This document shows positions 1-9,355 of a DNA stretch of 64,000 nt, one piece after another. The DNA is from Oscillospiraceae bacterium. Its GTDB lineage: Bacteria; Bacillota; Clostridia; Oscillospirales; Oscillospiraceae. The stretch lies in NCBI GenBank assembly GCA_009787625.1, contig WQSX01000008.1:1-64000 (forward strand), written 5' to 3'. Both the position numbers and the translations under genes were made by a program. The notes under the pieces were generated by a model. It ran no database searches and was not told the origin of the DNA. It worked only from the letters and a program-made list of their open reading frames with translations. Positions within the stretch are counted from its first letter, which is position 1. Every line of letters starts with the position of its first letter.

Positions 1-95
1 CTATCAAAAAGTAAACCTTTTGATAAGGGTGCAAGTGGGTGTATCGGGCAGTAATCTTAGGCTGCAATTATAAAATAGAAGGAATGGTCACTAAT

Positions 96-1376
96 ATGAA
101 AAATATAAATTTGGCAAAGAAGTTTCTCTTAATATCGTTAATATCCATGTTGGTATCAATTGCCGTAGCTACCGCCGGGATTTTTGGTGGAGCGGAATTA
201 GTGCTCGTCGCCGGTGCTGTGGGAGTGCTGGTTATTATGGCAATTACTGTAGCTATAGTAAGAGATATTAAAATGCCGATTGTTTTCAACAACGAGTGTT
301 GGACTCTGCTTGGGGATAAGGCAGATATTTCGGTCAGCGCCGAAGAGCAGATGTATTTTGATATGTTTACGACCAGAAAAGATGAGTTTGGACATATCTT
401 CAGGCAGATGCAAAAACTCGTACAATATCTCAACGGAGTTGCTGATAATATGAATCGGATTACCGCTGACGATTTGTCCGTACAGGTTAAAACACTCAGT
501 GAACTCGATGTCATAAACCAACCATTGCTCAAAATGGTAGACAAGTTAAACACTGATATCGGAGAGATAAAGTCGGCTTCTGAAATGGTGGATTCGGGTG
601 CGGGGCAAGTTTCCGTTTCAGCGCAAGGTATAGCTGCCGGTTCAAGTGAGCAAGCGGCAAGCATTGAGGAACTGACAGCATCTTTGGAGCAAGTTTTGCA
701 GATGGTCTCAAAGTGCGAAAAGTCCACCGATGAATCAATGGGCAACACCAAATCCATCGTTGAACTTTTAAGCAAATGCAAGGAATCTATGCAGATGACA
801 GTTGACACCATGCACTCAATTGACGAGAGTGCTGTAAACATCGGCAAGGTAATTAAGGTTATTGACGATATTGCTTTCCAGACAAACATTCTCGCTCTAA
901 ACGCAGCAGTTGAAGCAGCAAGGGCGGGCCAGCACGGTAAGGGCTTCGCCGTCGTCGCTGATGAAGTCCGCAATTTAGCCGCTAAAAGCTCTGGGGCTGC
1001 AAAGGAAACCGCTATGATTATCGAAGGCGATGCCAAAGTTGTTGCGCAGGGAATGAGCATTGTCGCCAAAGCCAATGAGAACCTTGAAGCCGTGGGTACA
1101 TCTATCCTCCATAACGCCGAGCTTGTCAGCGAAGTCAGCAATATGGTGAAAGAGCAGACCCGAGAAATGCACAACATAAACAGCGGATTAGGGCAAATTG
1201 CCGACCGTGTGCAAGCGGCGGCGGCAAGCGCAGAGCAGTTTTCTGCCACTGCAGAAGAATTGAATGCGCAGTCTGACATGATGAAAGCACTGGCTTCACG
1301 CTACAGAATGCGGATGGCTCTGGACAGAGACCCCAATGCTTTCAGCGCACTGCCACCACATATAGAGCAACAGTAA
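96..1376 (+). CDS. Methyl-accepting chemotaxis protein (chemoreceptor)
   Basis: Membrane chemoreceptor that would signal to CheA/CheW. Two hydrophobic segments lie back to back near the N-terminus (about residues 10-55), so there is almost no extracellular sensor domain; a HAMP-like region follows, then a long coiled-coil signalling domain. The conserved hairpin tip is visible: [20 protein letters not shown] followed by [21 protein letters not shown] chose the ATG at 96; an in-frame ATG at 84 directly abuts the AAGGA ribosome site and is too close to it. A C-terminal tail after the coiled coil has no obvious CheR-docking pentapeptide. It converges on a second receptor, with a strong hairpin between them. 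Family certain; ligand unknown, probably an intracellular or membrane-state signal. Confidence 0.93.
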   Translation: MKNINLAKKFLLISLISMLVSIAVATAGIFGGAELVLVAGAVGVLVIMAITVAIVRDIKMPIVFNNECWTLLGDKADISVSAEEQMYFDMFTTRKDEFGHIFRQMQKLVQYLNGVADNMNRITADDLSVQVKTLSELDVINQPLLKMVDKLNTDIGEIKSASEMVDSGAGQVSVSAQGIAAGSSEQAASIEELTASLEQVLQMVSKCEKSTDESMGNTKSIVELLSKCKESMQMTVDTMHSIDESAVNIGKVIKVIDDIAFQTNILALNAAVEAARAGQHGKGFAVVADEVRNLAAKSSGAAKETAMIIEGDAKVVAQGMSIVAKANENLEAVGTSILHNAELVSEVSNMVKEQTREMHNINSGLGQIADRVQAAAASAEQFSATAEELNAQSDMMKALASRYRMRMALDRDPNAFSALPPHIEQQ

Positions 1377-1387
1377 AGTACATTCTA

Positions 1388-1426
1388 ACATAATTCCGGC
1401 TGGAAAAATTCCAGCCGGAATTATGT
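1388..1426. terminator. Bidirectional hairpin between convergent chemoreceptor genes
   Basis: A perfect 18-bp inverted repeat (arms 1388-1405 and 1409-1426, loop AAA) lies between the stop codons of the two convergent receptor genes. It is palindromic enough to serve both strands. There is no long U-tract on either side, so termination efficiency is uncertain. Confidence 0.7.
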
Positions 1427-1440
1427 CGACTTGTTCAGGC

Positions 1441-3213
1441 TTAATACTTTCCGTAGTCGCCATCTTCTGATAAGAAATTATCGTCTCTCGGCGTCGTTGT
1501 TGTACTCGGTGCAGAAGCCTCTGCTGACAAACTAAATGTTGAGCTGGTCTTTCTGAGCTTAAAGCGTGAAATCAATTCATCAAGAATACTTGACTGGTTA
1601 CTCATTTCTTGTGAGGCGGCTGCACTTTGCTCTGCTGTTGCACTGTTTTGATGAACAACTTGCGCCACTTGGTCTATGCCTTTATTTACCTGCTCAATGC
1701 CAACAGACTGTTCTTCGGACGATTGGGCTATTTCTTTTACGAGTTTATTGCTTTCATCAATTCCCGAAACAATTTCCACAAGACTTGCTGAGGTTTCGTC
1801 GGCAATCTTAGAACCTAGTTCTGCTTTTGCTATAGAATCGGCTATCAGGCTCTCAGTATTCTTAGCCGCTTCGGCACTCTTAGATGCAAGATTCCTAACC
1901 TCTTCCGCAACCACCGCAAAGCCTTTGCCGTGCTGACCGGCTCTTGCAGCTTCAACTGCCGCATTAAGGGCAAGTATGTTGGTCTGGAATGCAATGTCGT
2001 CGATAGACTTTATGACCTTGCTTATGTTCTGGCTGGACTCATTGATATCCTTAACAGCCATCATCATTTCATCCATCTGACCACTGCCTTTTTCTGCATT
2101 AGTTTTTATATCATTTGCGAGCATTGCGGCACGACCCGCCATGTCGGCGTTGTCTTTTGTCTTTTTCGCTATTTCGCTGATAGAAGAACTGAGTTGCTCC
2201 ACGCTTGCAGCCTGTTCTGTGCTACCCTTTGCCAGTGCCTGTGAACCGTCTGCAATATGCTTTGAACCCATAGAAACTTGTGATGTGGATGATTGAATTT
2301 CACCAAACATATTGTTAAGGTTGTCCGTCATGCGTTTGAGGGCTTTACCCATGGTGTCGTCGCTTGACAGCAATTCAATTTCGCGTGACAAGTCACCGTT
2401 TGCAAACATTTCTAGTTTTTCGGCAACGTCAATGACTCGCATAACAAAAGCACTGGTATATTTATATGTTGCACCGATTTCATCATCAACTTTGCTCTTA
2501 TCTTCTATACTTTTACGGGTTTCCTCAGATAGGGAAATGTCGCCGGTGGCACCTGCATGTTTCATCCACGAGGAGAGAACTCTCAGAGGTGCTAATATGC
2601 TCTTTGTAATTATTCCGCTCAGCAGGATGAATACAATCAATGCCACTGCAAAAATGGCAATTACAATCCAAATTGAACGTGACACAAACTCGCTCACACG
2701 CTCAAGCTGATAGTCGCGGAGCTCCTCATAGCGACCGGAAAGTGCAGTTATCCTGGTGGTGGATTCAACACCGGCGGGGAATACAATTTCAGAAAGCAGA
2801 GCCAACGCTTCTTCCATGCGTCCTTCCTCTCTCATCGTAAGAGCAATCCCACCCTGCACGTGCAAATCATAGTGCGGCCAAAATACATCGTCTATTAGCT
2901 GCATAAGCTGTGCATCGTCAATCATATGCGGCATCTCTCCCGCAAGCCAATTGCCGTATATGCAAGTATGAGGGTCAAGACCGCCCGGGAATTCAGTATC
3001 AAAAAGGAAGGCATATGCCAACCTATAAACCCACACATGGTGTGCTGTTACAAGGTTAATTGCTGTGTCATTTAGCTCTGTCAGCAGTAGTACATCCTGT
3101 TGCATGTTGTCAATCTGTGATATAGTGTAGAGGCCGAATGCCCCGAGTGCCACAGCTAGAAGAAAGACACATAATAAGCCGCCGATAATTTTGGTTCTGA
3201 TTTTTAAATTCAT
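1441..3213 (-). CDS. Methyl-accepting chemotaxis protein with extracellular sensor
   Basis: Classical chemoreceptor of about 590 aa. An N-terminal signal-anchor (residues about 7-30) precedes a helical periplasmic-type sensor of about 150 residues that contains [10 protein letters not shown] and DPHTC...GNWLAG; this resembles chemoreceptor zinc-binding (CZB-like) and four-helix-bundle sensors but I cannot assign a ligand. Then come a second membrane segment ([20 protein letters not shown]), HAMP, and the signalling domain with the canonical tip [20 protein letters not shown] and [16 protein letters not shown]. The start is the ATG at 3213 with AAAGGGAAGG upstream; a longer open frame to 3270 has no ribosome site. 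Its promoter lies at 3249-3277. The Ser-rich C-terminus carries no clear methyltransferase tether. Confidence 0.94.
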   Translation of the reverse strand: MNLKIRTKIIGGLLCVFLLAVALGAFGLYTISQIDNMQQDVLLLTELNDTAINLVTAHHVWVYRLAYAFLFDTEFPGGLDPHTCIYGNWLAGEMPHMIDDAQLMQLIDDVFWPHYDLHVQGGIALTMREEGRMEEALALLSEIVFPAGVESTTRITALSGRYEELRDYQLERVSEFVSRSIWIVIAIFAVALIVFILLSGIITKSILAPLRVLSSWMKHAGATGDISLSEETRKSIEDKSKVDDEIGATYKYTSAFVMRVIDVAEKLEMFANGDLSREIELLSSDDTMGKALKRMTDNLNNMFGEIQSSTSQVSMGSKHIADGSQALAKGSTEQAASVEQLSSSISEIAKKTKDNADMAGRAAMLANDIKTNAEKGSGQMDEMMMAVKDINESSQNISKVIKSIDDIAFQTNILALNAAVEAARAGQHGKGFAVVAEEVRNLASKSAEAAKNTESLIADSIAKAELGSKIADETSASLVEIVSGIDESNKLVKEIAQSSEEQSVGIEQVNKGIDQVAQVVHQNSATAEQSAAASQEMSNQSSILDELISRFKLRKTSSTFSLSAEASAPSTTTTPRDDNFLSEDGDYGKY

Positions 3214-3248
3214 AATGAAACACCTTCCCTTTATACAATATATGCCTA

Positions 3249-3277
3249 ACTCTATCATGATAAGACACAATTGTCAA
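3249..3277 (-). promoter_or_regulatory. Sigma-A type promoter of the sensor chemoreceptor
   Basis: On the minus strand TTGACA (3277-3272), a 17-bp spacer and TAGAGT (3254-3249) with an extended TGA just upstream of the -10. It sits 36 bp before the start codon at 3213. Confidence 0.6.
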
Positions 3278-3364
3278 TGAATTTATGATGTAATTTGCCT
3301 GTAATTTATTCATAACTTATTCATGATTTATGCCAAAAATGCGATAAATTGAAGCAAGTCGATC

Positions 3365-3471
3365 AGCCAAAGACTGGTGATTTGTTCTGTCTTTTTGCGA
3401 GCCAACGCAACCGTCTGCACTGTTCTCGCAAAAAAACTCTACAAATCACCCATCTTTGGCTTTGGTCTGAA
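3365..3471 (-). repeat. Divergent, inverted copy of the dispersed 95-nt hairpin family
   Basis: Read on the minus strand this is a near-perfect long hairpin: an AGCCAAAGA outer arm, a GTGATTTGT / ACAAATCAC middle stem, a TTTTTTTGCGAG / CTCGCAAAAA inner stem, and an apical loop starting AACAG and ending TTGG. Layout, stem lengths and the closing GCGAGAACAG...TGGCTCGC match the seven other copies, while outer-stem and loop sequences differ. It lies immediately after the lysS stop codon (3479), i.e. 3' of a gene as in the other copies, but in the opposite orientation. Confidence 0.75.
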
Positions 3472-3478
3472 CGGTACC

Positions 3479-4990
3479 CTACTCCACGGGTTTCATAGTC
3501 GGAAACAATATAACATCACGAATCGACGAACTACCGGTCAGCATCATTACACATCTGTCTATGCCTATACCTATTCCACCCGTTGGCGGTAGACCATATT
3601 CAAGAGCGTTGATGTAATCATCATCCATCATGGCGGCTTCTAAGTCGCCGCTTTCACGCATTTTTGCCTGCCTTTGAAAACGCTCTTTTTGGTCTATAGG
3701 GTCGTTGAGCTCACTAAAACCGTTGCTCATCTCACTGGAGCAGATAAAAAGCTCAAAGCGTTCGGTGAGCCTTGGGTCTGACGGTTTTCTTTTAGCAAGC
3801 GGAGAAACCTCCACAGGATGGTCGGTTATGAACACGGGATTTATCAAATGCTCCTCTGCCCTTTGGTCAAAACACTCATAAAGCAAGTCGCCCCAAGACG
3901 GAGACTTGCCGTCAGGCATTTTAACGCCTATAGAAGCCGCGGCTTTCACAGCGTCATCTGTTGACTCAAAAGACATAAAATCAACGCCTGTGTGCTTTAA
4001 AACAGCCTCAGCCATAGTGAGACGCTCCCACCCCGGCGATAAATCCAAAGATTTGCCATTCCACGAAAGCTCATACGTACCGAGAAGCTTCATAGCGGCA
4101 GATGACAAAATTTCCTCGCAATAATCCATAATGTCTTTATAATCAGCATAAGCCTCATAAAATTCAAGCATCGTAAACTCAGGATTATGCCGAGTGCTCA
4201 TACCCTCATTTCTGAAAATCCTGCCAATCTCATAGACTCGCTCAAAGCCACCGACAGTGAGCCTTTTAAGATGAAGCTCAGTGGCGATACGCATATACAT
4301 TTCAAGGTCTAATGTATTATGGTGTGTAATAAAAGGTCTGGCTGTAGCACCGCCCGAAATAGTGCCCAAAACAGGAGTTTCAACCTCGATATAACCTCTA
4401 TTATCCAAATACTCACGGATATGGCGAATAAACGCACTGCGAATCTCAAATGTCCGACGAGTGTCGGGGTTCATTATGAGATCGACATATCGTTGGCGGT
4501 ATCTCAGCTCTGTATTGGTGAGACCATGAAACTTTTCAGGAAGCGGTCGCAAAGACTTTGAAAGTAATTCAACCGCAGTGCAATGTATTGAAATCTCGCC
4601 CATTTTAGTCTTGAAAACTTTCCCCGAAACACCAATGATGTCACCGATATCATACTTTCTGACTTCAGCAAAACTCTCTTCACTTAGCTCACTCTGCTTG
4701 ATATATAGCTGAATTCGCCCTTTGTCATCGGTAATATCGGCAAAAATAGCCTTGCCCATACCACGCTTTGCCATAATGCGGCCCGCCAAAGAAACTATCG
4801 TACCTTCGGCAGATTCAAAGTTATCAGTAATATCTCTTGTAAACGCAGTGCGAGTAAACTTAGTCTTTTCAAACGGGTCATTACCCGCATCTTGCAGAGC
4901 TTTAAGTTTATCTCTGCGAATCTGCAAAATTTCAGACAGTTCCTGCTGAGTCTCTTCTGAGGTTATATTATTTGTATTATTATTTTCCAT
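3479..4990 (-). CDS. lysS: Lysyl-tRNA synthetase, class II
   Basis: Charges tRNA-Lys with lysine in the cytoplasm. At 503 aa it has the usual bacterial LysS length. An N-terminal OB-fold anticodon-binding domain (about residues 55-165) is followed by the class II catalytic core: motif 2 around EIGRIFRNEGMSTRHNPEFT and motif 3 at the C-terminus with GIGIGIDRCVMMLTG, ending in the conserved LFPTMKP. The start is the ATG at 4990. greA lies upstream in the same direction, the usual greA-lysS pairing in Firmicutes, but here a 96-nt hairpin repeat separates them. A second repeat of the same family lies right after its stop codon. Confidence 0.98.
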   Translation of the reverse strand: MENNNTNNITSEETQQELSEILQIRRDKLKALQDAGNDPFEKTKFTRTAFTRDITDNFESAEGTIVSLAGRIMAKRGMGKAIFADITDDKGRIQLYIKQSELSEESFAEVRKYDIGDIIGVSGKVFKTKMGEISIHCTAVELLSKSLRPLPEKFHGLTNTELRYRQRYVDLIMNPDTRRTFEIRSAFIRHIREYLDNRGYIEVETPVLGTISGGATARPFITHHNTLDLEMYMRIATELHLKRLTVGGFERVYEIGRIFRNEGMSTRHNPEFTMLEFYEAYADYKDIMDYCEEILSSAAMKLLGTYELSWNGKSLDLSPGWERLTMAEAVLKHTGVDFMSFESTDDAVKAAASIGVKMPDGKSPSWGDLLYECFDQRAEEHLINPVFITDHPVEVSPLAKRKPSDPRLTERFELFICSSEMSNGFSELNDPIDQKERFQRQAKMRESGDLEAAMMDDDYINALEYGLPPTGGIGIGIDRCVMMLTGSSSIRDVILFPTMKPVE

Positions 4991-5037
4991 AATTATATCA
5001 ATCCTAAACTACTTATGTTTTAACTATCCACCGGACT

Positions 5038-5133
5038 AGCAGATGGTGGGCAGTTTGCCCCGGTTTTTTGGGAGAACAGCGGTGTAGATCCCGATGGCTC
5101 CCGAAAAGCCGGGGTAAACTGCCCATCATCTGC
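5038..5133 (+). repeat. Dispersed hairpin element, copy 1 (greA-lysS intergenic)
   Basis: Imperfect palindrome with outer stem GCAGATGGTGGGCAGTTT / AAACTGCCCATCATCTGC (one G-U pair) and inner stem CCCCGG...GGGAG / CTCCC...CCGGGG around the shared apical loop ending GCGGTGTAGATCCCGATGG. The inner stem here is GC-rich whereas other copies have an A/T-rich stem, so both arms have changed together. It lies 13 nt past the greA stop codon. Confidence 0.85.
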
Positions 5134-5146
5134 GGCAACACCACGC

Positions 5147-5620
5147 CTATTTTATTTTAATAATCTCAAACTGCAAAGCACCCGCAGGAGCTTCGACTGT
5201 GACTGTGGCACCTTCTTTATTATCCATCAGTGCGCTACCAAACGGAGAATCGTCCGAGATCTTAAGAGCCGCAGGGTCTGCCTCTTGAGAGCCGACAATC
5301 TCATAAGTCTCAACTTCACCAAGTTCGAGATCCTTGACGGTTACAAAACTGCCCATTCCAACAACGTCGTTGGCTGCGGAAGCGACTACAATCTCAGCAT
5401 TTTCAATCAAATTTTTGATTTCAGCAATCTTTGAGTAGAGCTTCCCCTGTTCAATCTTGGCCTCGTCATATTCACTGTTCTCGGACAGGTCGCCAAATGA
5501 ACGTGCCTCTTTAATCTGTTGAGCAACCTCTTTTTCACGCACAGTTTGAAGGAAAACAAGCTCTTCCTTGTATTCTTGCAAACGTTTCTCACTCATTTTA
5601 TACTTTGCTTCTTTAATCAA
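5147..5620 (-). CDS. greA: Transcription elongation factor GreA
   Basis: Rescues backtracked RNA polymerase by stimulating transcript cleavage. The N-terminal coiled coil contains the diagnostic ARSFGDLSENSEYDEAKIEQG with the tip acidic residues; the C-terminal FKBP-like domain carries the expected DSPFGSALMDNKEG. The 157-aa version starts at a TTG (5620) and adds MIKEAKYK before the internal ATG at 5596; Bacillus GreA has a similar extension, so the TTG is plausible. A consensus promoter (5717-5745) and a structured leader lie directly upstream. Confidence 0.96.
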   Translation of the reverse strand: MIKEAKYKMSEKRLQEYKEELVFLQTVREKEVAQQIKEARSFGDLSENSEYDEAKIEQGKLYSKIAEIKNLIENAEIVVASAANDVVGMGSFVTVKDLELGEVETYEIVGSQEADPAALKISDDSPFGSALMDNKEGATVTVEAPAGALQFEIIKIK

Positions 5621-5700
5621 AATAATAACCCCATTTCATTTAAAATATTAAGGCACAAAATGACTCGTAAATACAGCGGTCATTTTGTACATCTCAGAAA
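5621..5700 (-). promoter_or_regulatory. Structured leader of greA mRNA, shared leader element
   Basis: Between the promoter and the start codon, the minus strand carries ACAAAATGAC and, 14 nt on, GTCATTTTGT, a perfect 10-bp hairpin that ends in the shared box GTCATTTTGTGCC. The box begins its GCC at 5652, 31 nt before the start codon. The same box at the same distance precedes ctpA, the M23 hydrolase, scpB and the M50 protease. The ribosome-site segment (GGGGTTATTATTTTG) can partly pair with the left arm. Confidence 0.5.
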
Positions 5701-5716
5701 AAACAATCGTTAGGGA

Positions 5717-5745
5717 ATTATATGCCAGTGACCATACTTTGTCAA
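5717..5745 (-). promoter_or_regulatory. Consensus sigma-A promoter of greA
   Basis: Minus strand TTGACA (5745-5740), 17-bp spacer, TATAAT (5722-5717): a perfect consensus match. It gives a leader of about 90 nt before greA and would drive greA-lysS. Confidence 0.85.
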
Positions 5746-5768
5746 ATGAATTTCGTTTAAATTACGTC

Positions 5769-6974
5769 TTATGTCAGCAAATAAATCGCCTTTTCAAGCT
5801 GAGGGTCTATGTCGGGGTCAGGCCCCAAAGACAGAGCTTCGCGGTACTCCTCATTAGTGAGCTCAATAATAAAGTCCGGCGTAAAACCACCAACATCATA
5901 CAAACTCACCCTGTTGCGCGTTAAATACTCACCCGTCGAAAGAACCAGAGCTCCCCCGCTTTCAAGCGGTATTGTCGTTTGCATTCTGTTTTTGCCCGTA
6001 GTTTGTGAGCCAACGGTGTATGCATAATCAAACTCACTGAGCATAGCCGCAAAAAACTCAGCTCCACTGAAAGAGAACCTGTTTACAAGCACAACCGCAG
6101 GAATGTCTATCATGTTCTCGTCAGAAGTTGTAATATGCTCAACGCCGCTACGATTTACAGCGACAAAAATGTCGCCTTCAGGAAGCAGAAAATCCAAAAT
6201 TGGAGTTATCTCGTTTACTCTACCACCGGGATTAGAACGTACATCGTAGATAAATGCCACAGCACCTTGCTCTATGAGCGTATTCACAGCATAAATGAAC
6301 CTCTCTGAGGAACGTTCGTCGAAGTTACGAACCTGAACATAGCCAATGTTTCCCTCCAGCATTTCAAAGGAAACAGGGTCACGAAAAACAATGTCGTACC
6401 GCACTGTGAGCAAGTGAAATTCACCATCAGCACGAAAAACTGTGAGGTCTGCGGTATCACCAATCGGACGGCGCAAAGCCGCACGTATTTCTGCGAACGA
6501 AAAACCCTCTATGCTCTCACCGTCAACCGCAGTTATCACGTCACCTACCACGATTCCGGCGTTATAAGCACCTGAATCACGGTGTACGTTTACAACCCTT
6601 ATTCCGCCAATCTGCTCGTCATTTTCCACCTCAACACCAATACCTGCATAAGTGTTGTCTGCTGTCTCTAAAAAGGCAGCATACTCAACAGCCGTCATAT
6701 AGTGTGACCACTGGTCAAGTGAATCGACAGCGGCACGTAACGCGATGTCTGTCAGTTCATCAATGTCATAATTGCCAATAAAACGCCTGTTGACTAAATC
6801 CAAAACTTCGTAGAAACGGCTCATTTCATCGTTTTGTTCAATGACCTCCGAGTCTCCGGTAAACATAACAAAGAAATACAGCGAGAGTAATATCGCAGTT
6901 AACGCTGACGAAATAATCACCAGCGTTAACGTAAATTTGACCGAAACTACACGTTTTTCTTTACAGGTCTCCAT
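5769..6974 (-). CDS. S41 family C-terminal processing peptidase (CtpA-like)
   Basis: Secreted or membrane-anchored serine protease with one N-terminal signal-anchor (about residues 12-38), a PDZ domain (about 95-190, with DSGAYNAGIVVGDVITAVDG) and an S41 domain. The nucleophile is the Ser in NRFSFSGAEFFAAML and the general base the Lys in TTGKNRMQ, with the downstream Gln. Bacterial CtpA enzymes act on cell-wall hydrolases and signalling proteins; here the next gene upstream is an M23 hydrolase, a plausible substrate (inference). The chosen ATG at 6974 lies after AAAGGAATGGTCATT; an in-frame ATG at 6986 overlaps the ribosome site. About 400 aa, normal for the family. Confidence 0.93.
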   Translation of the reverse strand: METCKEKRVVSVKFTLTLVIISSALTAILLSLYFFVMFTGDSEVIEQNDEMSRFYEVLDLVNRRFIGNYDIDELTDIALRAAVDSLDQWSHYMTAVEYAAFLETADNTYAGIGVEVENDEQIGGIRVVNVHRDSGAYNAGIVVGDVITAVDGESIEGFSFAEIRAALRRPIGDTADLTVFRADGEFHLLTVRYDIVFRDPVSFEMLEGNIGYVQVRNFDERSSERFIYAVNTLIEQGAVAFIYDVRSNPGGRVNEITPILDFLLPEGDIFVAVNRSGVEHITTSDENMIDIPAVVLVNRFSFSGAEFFAAMLSEFDYAYTVGSQTTGKNRMQTTIPLESGGALVLSTGEYLTRNRVSLYDVGGFTPDFIIELTNEEYREALSLGPDPDIDPQLEKAIYLLT

Positions 6975-7108
6975 TTTAATGACCATTCCTTTCGAAATTT
7001 ACAGGAACAAAATGACTCATGAAAGGAAGGGTCATTTTATGCATCATTTGCGGTTCCCTGCAGGGGGAGCAAATCGCACATCCTGATAGTTTGAACTCGT
7101 TCAAACTA
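6975..7108 (-). promoter_or_regulatory. Complex leader/repeat upstream of ctpA (leader family, full copy 1)
   Basis: Reading toward ctpA: a palindrome TAGTTTGAA/TTCAAACTA (7087-7108) that contains the stop codon of the preceding hydrolase gene; an ATTTGC...GCAAAT hairpin; arm A (7039-7021); arm B (7016-7008) within GTCATTTTGTTCC; and arm C (6993-6974) over the ribosome site AAAGGAATGGTCAT. A can pair with B (AAAATGAC/GTCATTTT, 8 bp) or with C (two 7-bp blocks), not both. Pairing with C would bury the ribosome site. A second full copy precedes the M50 protease gene. Function is inferred only. Confidence 0.55.
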
Positions 7109-8359
7109 TAGCCACCTCAGCGGATTAACTCTGGAGCCGTTTACGATGACTTCAAAGTGAAGATGCGGTCCCGTAGAAACTCCTGTCGAACCGACAAGCC
7201 CTATCCGTTGTCCTCTTGTAACAGTGTCACCCACACTTACTTGCCTCGTACTTAAATGGGCGTAGAGGGTGTTTATCCCGTTGCCGTGAGAAATAACAAT
7301 AAAGTTTCCGTAGCTGGAGTTAAATTGAGAAGTAATAACTGTGCCTGAGTCAGCCGCAACTATAGCTTGACCGTGGGGTGCACCAATATCAATACCATTG
7401 TGCATCCTCATGTCACCGTGTACAGGGTGACGTCTCATACCAAATGGGCTTGTTACCTGACCAGATGTTGGTCTTACAAATTCGCCTGTTCCAACAACAG
7501 CCGTGCCGCCGCCACCTGTGTTACGATTGCCGGCAGCTCTCGCCGCCTCAGCTCTGCGCCGTCGCTCAAGCTCGCGCTGTCTCTCGAGCTCACGCTCGGC
7601 CGCATTAATTTCCCTGAGAACTCTATCCTCTTCTTCTCGAACGTGCGCGTGTAAGGCACGATGAGACTCTAAATCGTCTTCCATATCGCGAATCAACTGG
7701 TTTGCTTCACCAAGCTGTACTTCCAGCTCTGCGATTTTGATATCAAGTTTCTCGTTTTCTACATAGAGCTCAGCCCTTGTATCTTCAAGCTCCGCTTTTG
7801 CTGCCAAAGTCTCCTGTCGGGCTTCAACAAGAGCGTTGTATGCATTTTCGTCAGCTCGCATAATATCTGTTACAAAGTCAATTCTCGCAAGTAAATCTGC
7901 AAAGCTGGTAGAGTCAAATATAATTTCAAGATAAGTGATAAAGCCGTTCTCTTCCATGTCACGGACACGGCTTCTAAATCTCGCAAGTTGCTCGTCCTCT
8001 CTGTTTTGAGCGACTATAACCTCATATTCCATTTCGCGAATGAGCCTGTTGAATTGATATATGGTAACCCGAATATTGTCAATTTCCATACCTGTCAGAG
8101 CAATGCGATCGTCAAGGACTTCTTTTCTTGCAATCTCTGCCGTGCGCTCAAATTCGATAGTGTTAATTCTTGACTCAATTTCACGTCTCCGACGCTCGTA
8201 TTCTCGTCTCTCTTCACGCAGACGGTTGATCTGCCCTTGCGTAACCCGAGCCGATGCCTGAGCATCACTTAAAACTGACAATGCCACCATCACAACTGAT
8301 AATAACATAAGAAAAGCAAGCACAATCGCCATTATTCGTACAAATTTCTTGTTACCCAT
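7106..8359 (-). CDS. M23 peptidoglycan endopeptidase with coiled coil (EnvC/PcsB-like)
   Basis: Cell-wall hydrolase that probably cleaves peptide cross-links at division. N-terminal signal sequence or anchor (about residues 6-35), two long charged coiled-coil stretches (about 40-280), then a LytM/M23 domain with the zinc ligands in MHNGIDIG and HLHFEV and the intervening YAHLS. The domain order is that of EnvC and PcsB-type proteins, which are activated by FtsEX; ftsX and ftsE lie directly upstream on the same strand. Start ATG 8359 with GAAAGGAATAATTATAAA before it; the open frame to 8419 has no ribosome site. A GTC-TTTTGTGCC box lies 29 nt upstream of the start. Its stop codon is embedded in a palindrome. 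Confidence 0.93.
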   Translation of the reverse strand: MGNKKFVRIMAIVLAFLMLLSVVMVALSVLSDAQASARVTQGQINRLREERREYERRRREIESRINTIEFERTAEIARKEVLDDRIALTGMEIDNIRVTIYQFNRLIREMEYEVIVAQNREDEQLARFRSRVRDMEENGFITYLEIIFDSTSFADLLARIDFVTDIMRADENAYNALVEARQETLAAKAELEDTRAELYVENEKLDIKIAELEVQLGEANQLIRDMEDDLESHRALHAHVREEEDRVLREINAAERELERQRELERRRRAEAARAAGNRNTGGGGTAVVGTGEFVRPTSGQVTSPFGMRRHPVHGDMRMHNGIDIGAPHGQAIVAADSGTVITSQFNSSYGNFIVISHGNGINTLYAHLSTRQVSVGDTVTRGQRIGLVGSTGVSTGPHLHFEVIVNGSRVNPLRWL

Positions 8360-8458
8360 TTTATAATTATTCCTTTCACTCCACTCAGGCACAAAAGACC
8401 ATAAGCGATCACATGTCACCCGATTCGTATACTTGCCGACTATATATAAACAGCTATC

Positions 8459-9355
8459 TTAAACTTTTAAGTATCTGTTTAAAGCCAATCCGCTGCCACC
8501 GACACCAACACCGAATCCAATCCCCACAAAGAGTAGGAATATGGGTATGGCAATGTCAGAAGTAAAGTTTACCAGTTGGAATAGACCTGCCTCAAAATCA
8601 ATAACCCTGCCGACAGCGACATTGTATAGACCCCATACCAAGGCGAACGCCATCAAAGCACCTGTGACTCCTAAAATAAATCCTTCAAAAATAAACGGCC
8701 ATCTGATAAAAGAGTTTGTAGCTCCGACCATTTTCATAATCGAAATTTCTTCTCGTCGTTCAAATGTGGCAAGTTTGATTGTGTTTGACATAATAAACAA
8801 TGAAATTGCGAGCAATATGGCGATAATAATAACGGATACCCAAGTTACAACATTCCTCACCGTGACCAATCCCTGCGCAATGGCGAGATTTGCACTGACT
8901 GTGGCAATCTGAGGTACGTGGCGTAAATCTTGCTGAGTTTCAGCAATTTGTGCGACGTCCACTACAAAAACTTCATACCGATGCCTAAACCATGCAGCTT
9001 CAACTTCACTAAAACGGTCTTGAGCTTCAGCAGTTCTTCCTATAAAACGATCCATAGCCTCTTCACGAGTTACAAAGTTGACAGTTGCAACATTTGGTAT
9101 GGCACGCAGAGAATGTTCGATTGCGGCGGCTTCGGCTTCTGAAAGATGCTCGTGGACATACGCCAAAATGATGTTGTCCGCCTCAAGCTCACCAACCAGA
9201 GCGTTGATGTTGACTGCAACAAGTGTGAAACCTCCCATAATTACGAGAAACGCAATAATTATGCACACAGAAGCAAATGACATGAGGCTGTGCGTAAAAA
9301 TACTGGATATGCCTTCTTTGATGAAATAAAACGTCTTATTTCTATTGACCTTCAT
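8459..9355 (-). CDS. ftsX: Cell-division ABC transporter-like permease FtsX
   Basis: Integral membrane partner of FtsE that relays ATPase state to peptidoglycan hydrolases. Topology fits the family: one N-terminal membrane segment (about residues 17-45), an extracytoplasmic domain of about 130 residues, then three membrane segments; the conserved cytoplasmic-loop stretch FERREEISIMKMVGATNSFI is present. Start ATG 9355, 14 nt inside the ftsE 3' end, so the two are translationally coupled. About 298 aa, normal length. Confidence 0.96.
   Translation of the reverse strand: MKVNRNKTFYFIKEGISSIFTHSLMSFASVCIIIAFLVIMGGFTLVAVNINALVGELEADNIILAYVHEHLSEAEAAAIEHSLRAIPNVATVNFVTREEAMDRFIGRTAEAQDRFSEVEAAWFRHRYEVFVVDVAQIAETQQDLRHVPQIATVSANLAIAQGLVTVRNVVTWVSVIIIAILLAISLFIMSNTIKLATFERREEISIMKMVGATNSFIRWPFIFEGFILGVTGALMAFALVWGLYNVAVGRVIDFEAGLFQLVNFTSDIAIPIFLLFVGIGFGVGVGGSGLALNRYLKV

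Noticed and set aside
68-1279. 403-codon open frame antisense to the first chemoreceptor
   Set aside because: It mirrors the chemoreceptor coding frame, has a low-complexity Ser/Ala/Leu composition and no ribosome site.
4991-5146. T-box or lysine riboswitch upstream of lysS
   Set aside because: The region is filled by the dispersed hairpin, which occurs next to unrelated genes; no T-box sequence or lysine-riboswitch core is visible.
5769-6974. Loss of the catalytic Ser in the CtpA-like protease
   Set aside because: Aligning to SASASE suggested Ala at one Ser, but the family nucleophile is the Ser three residues before the Glu, which is present in SGAE; the Lys and Gln are present too.
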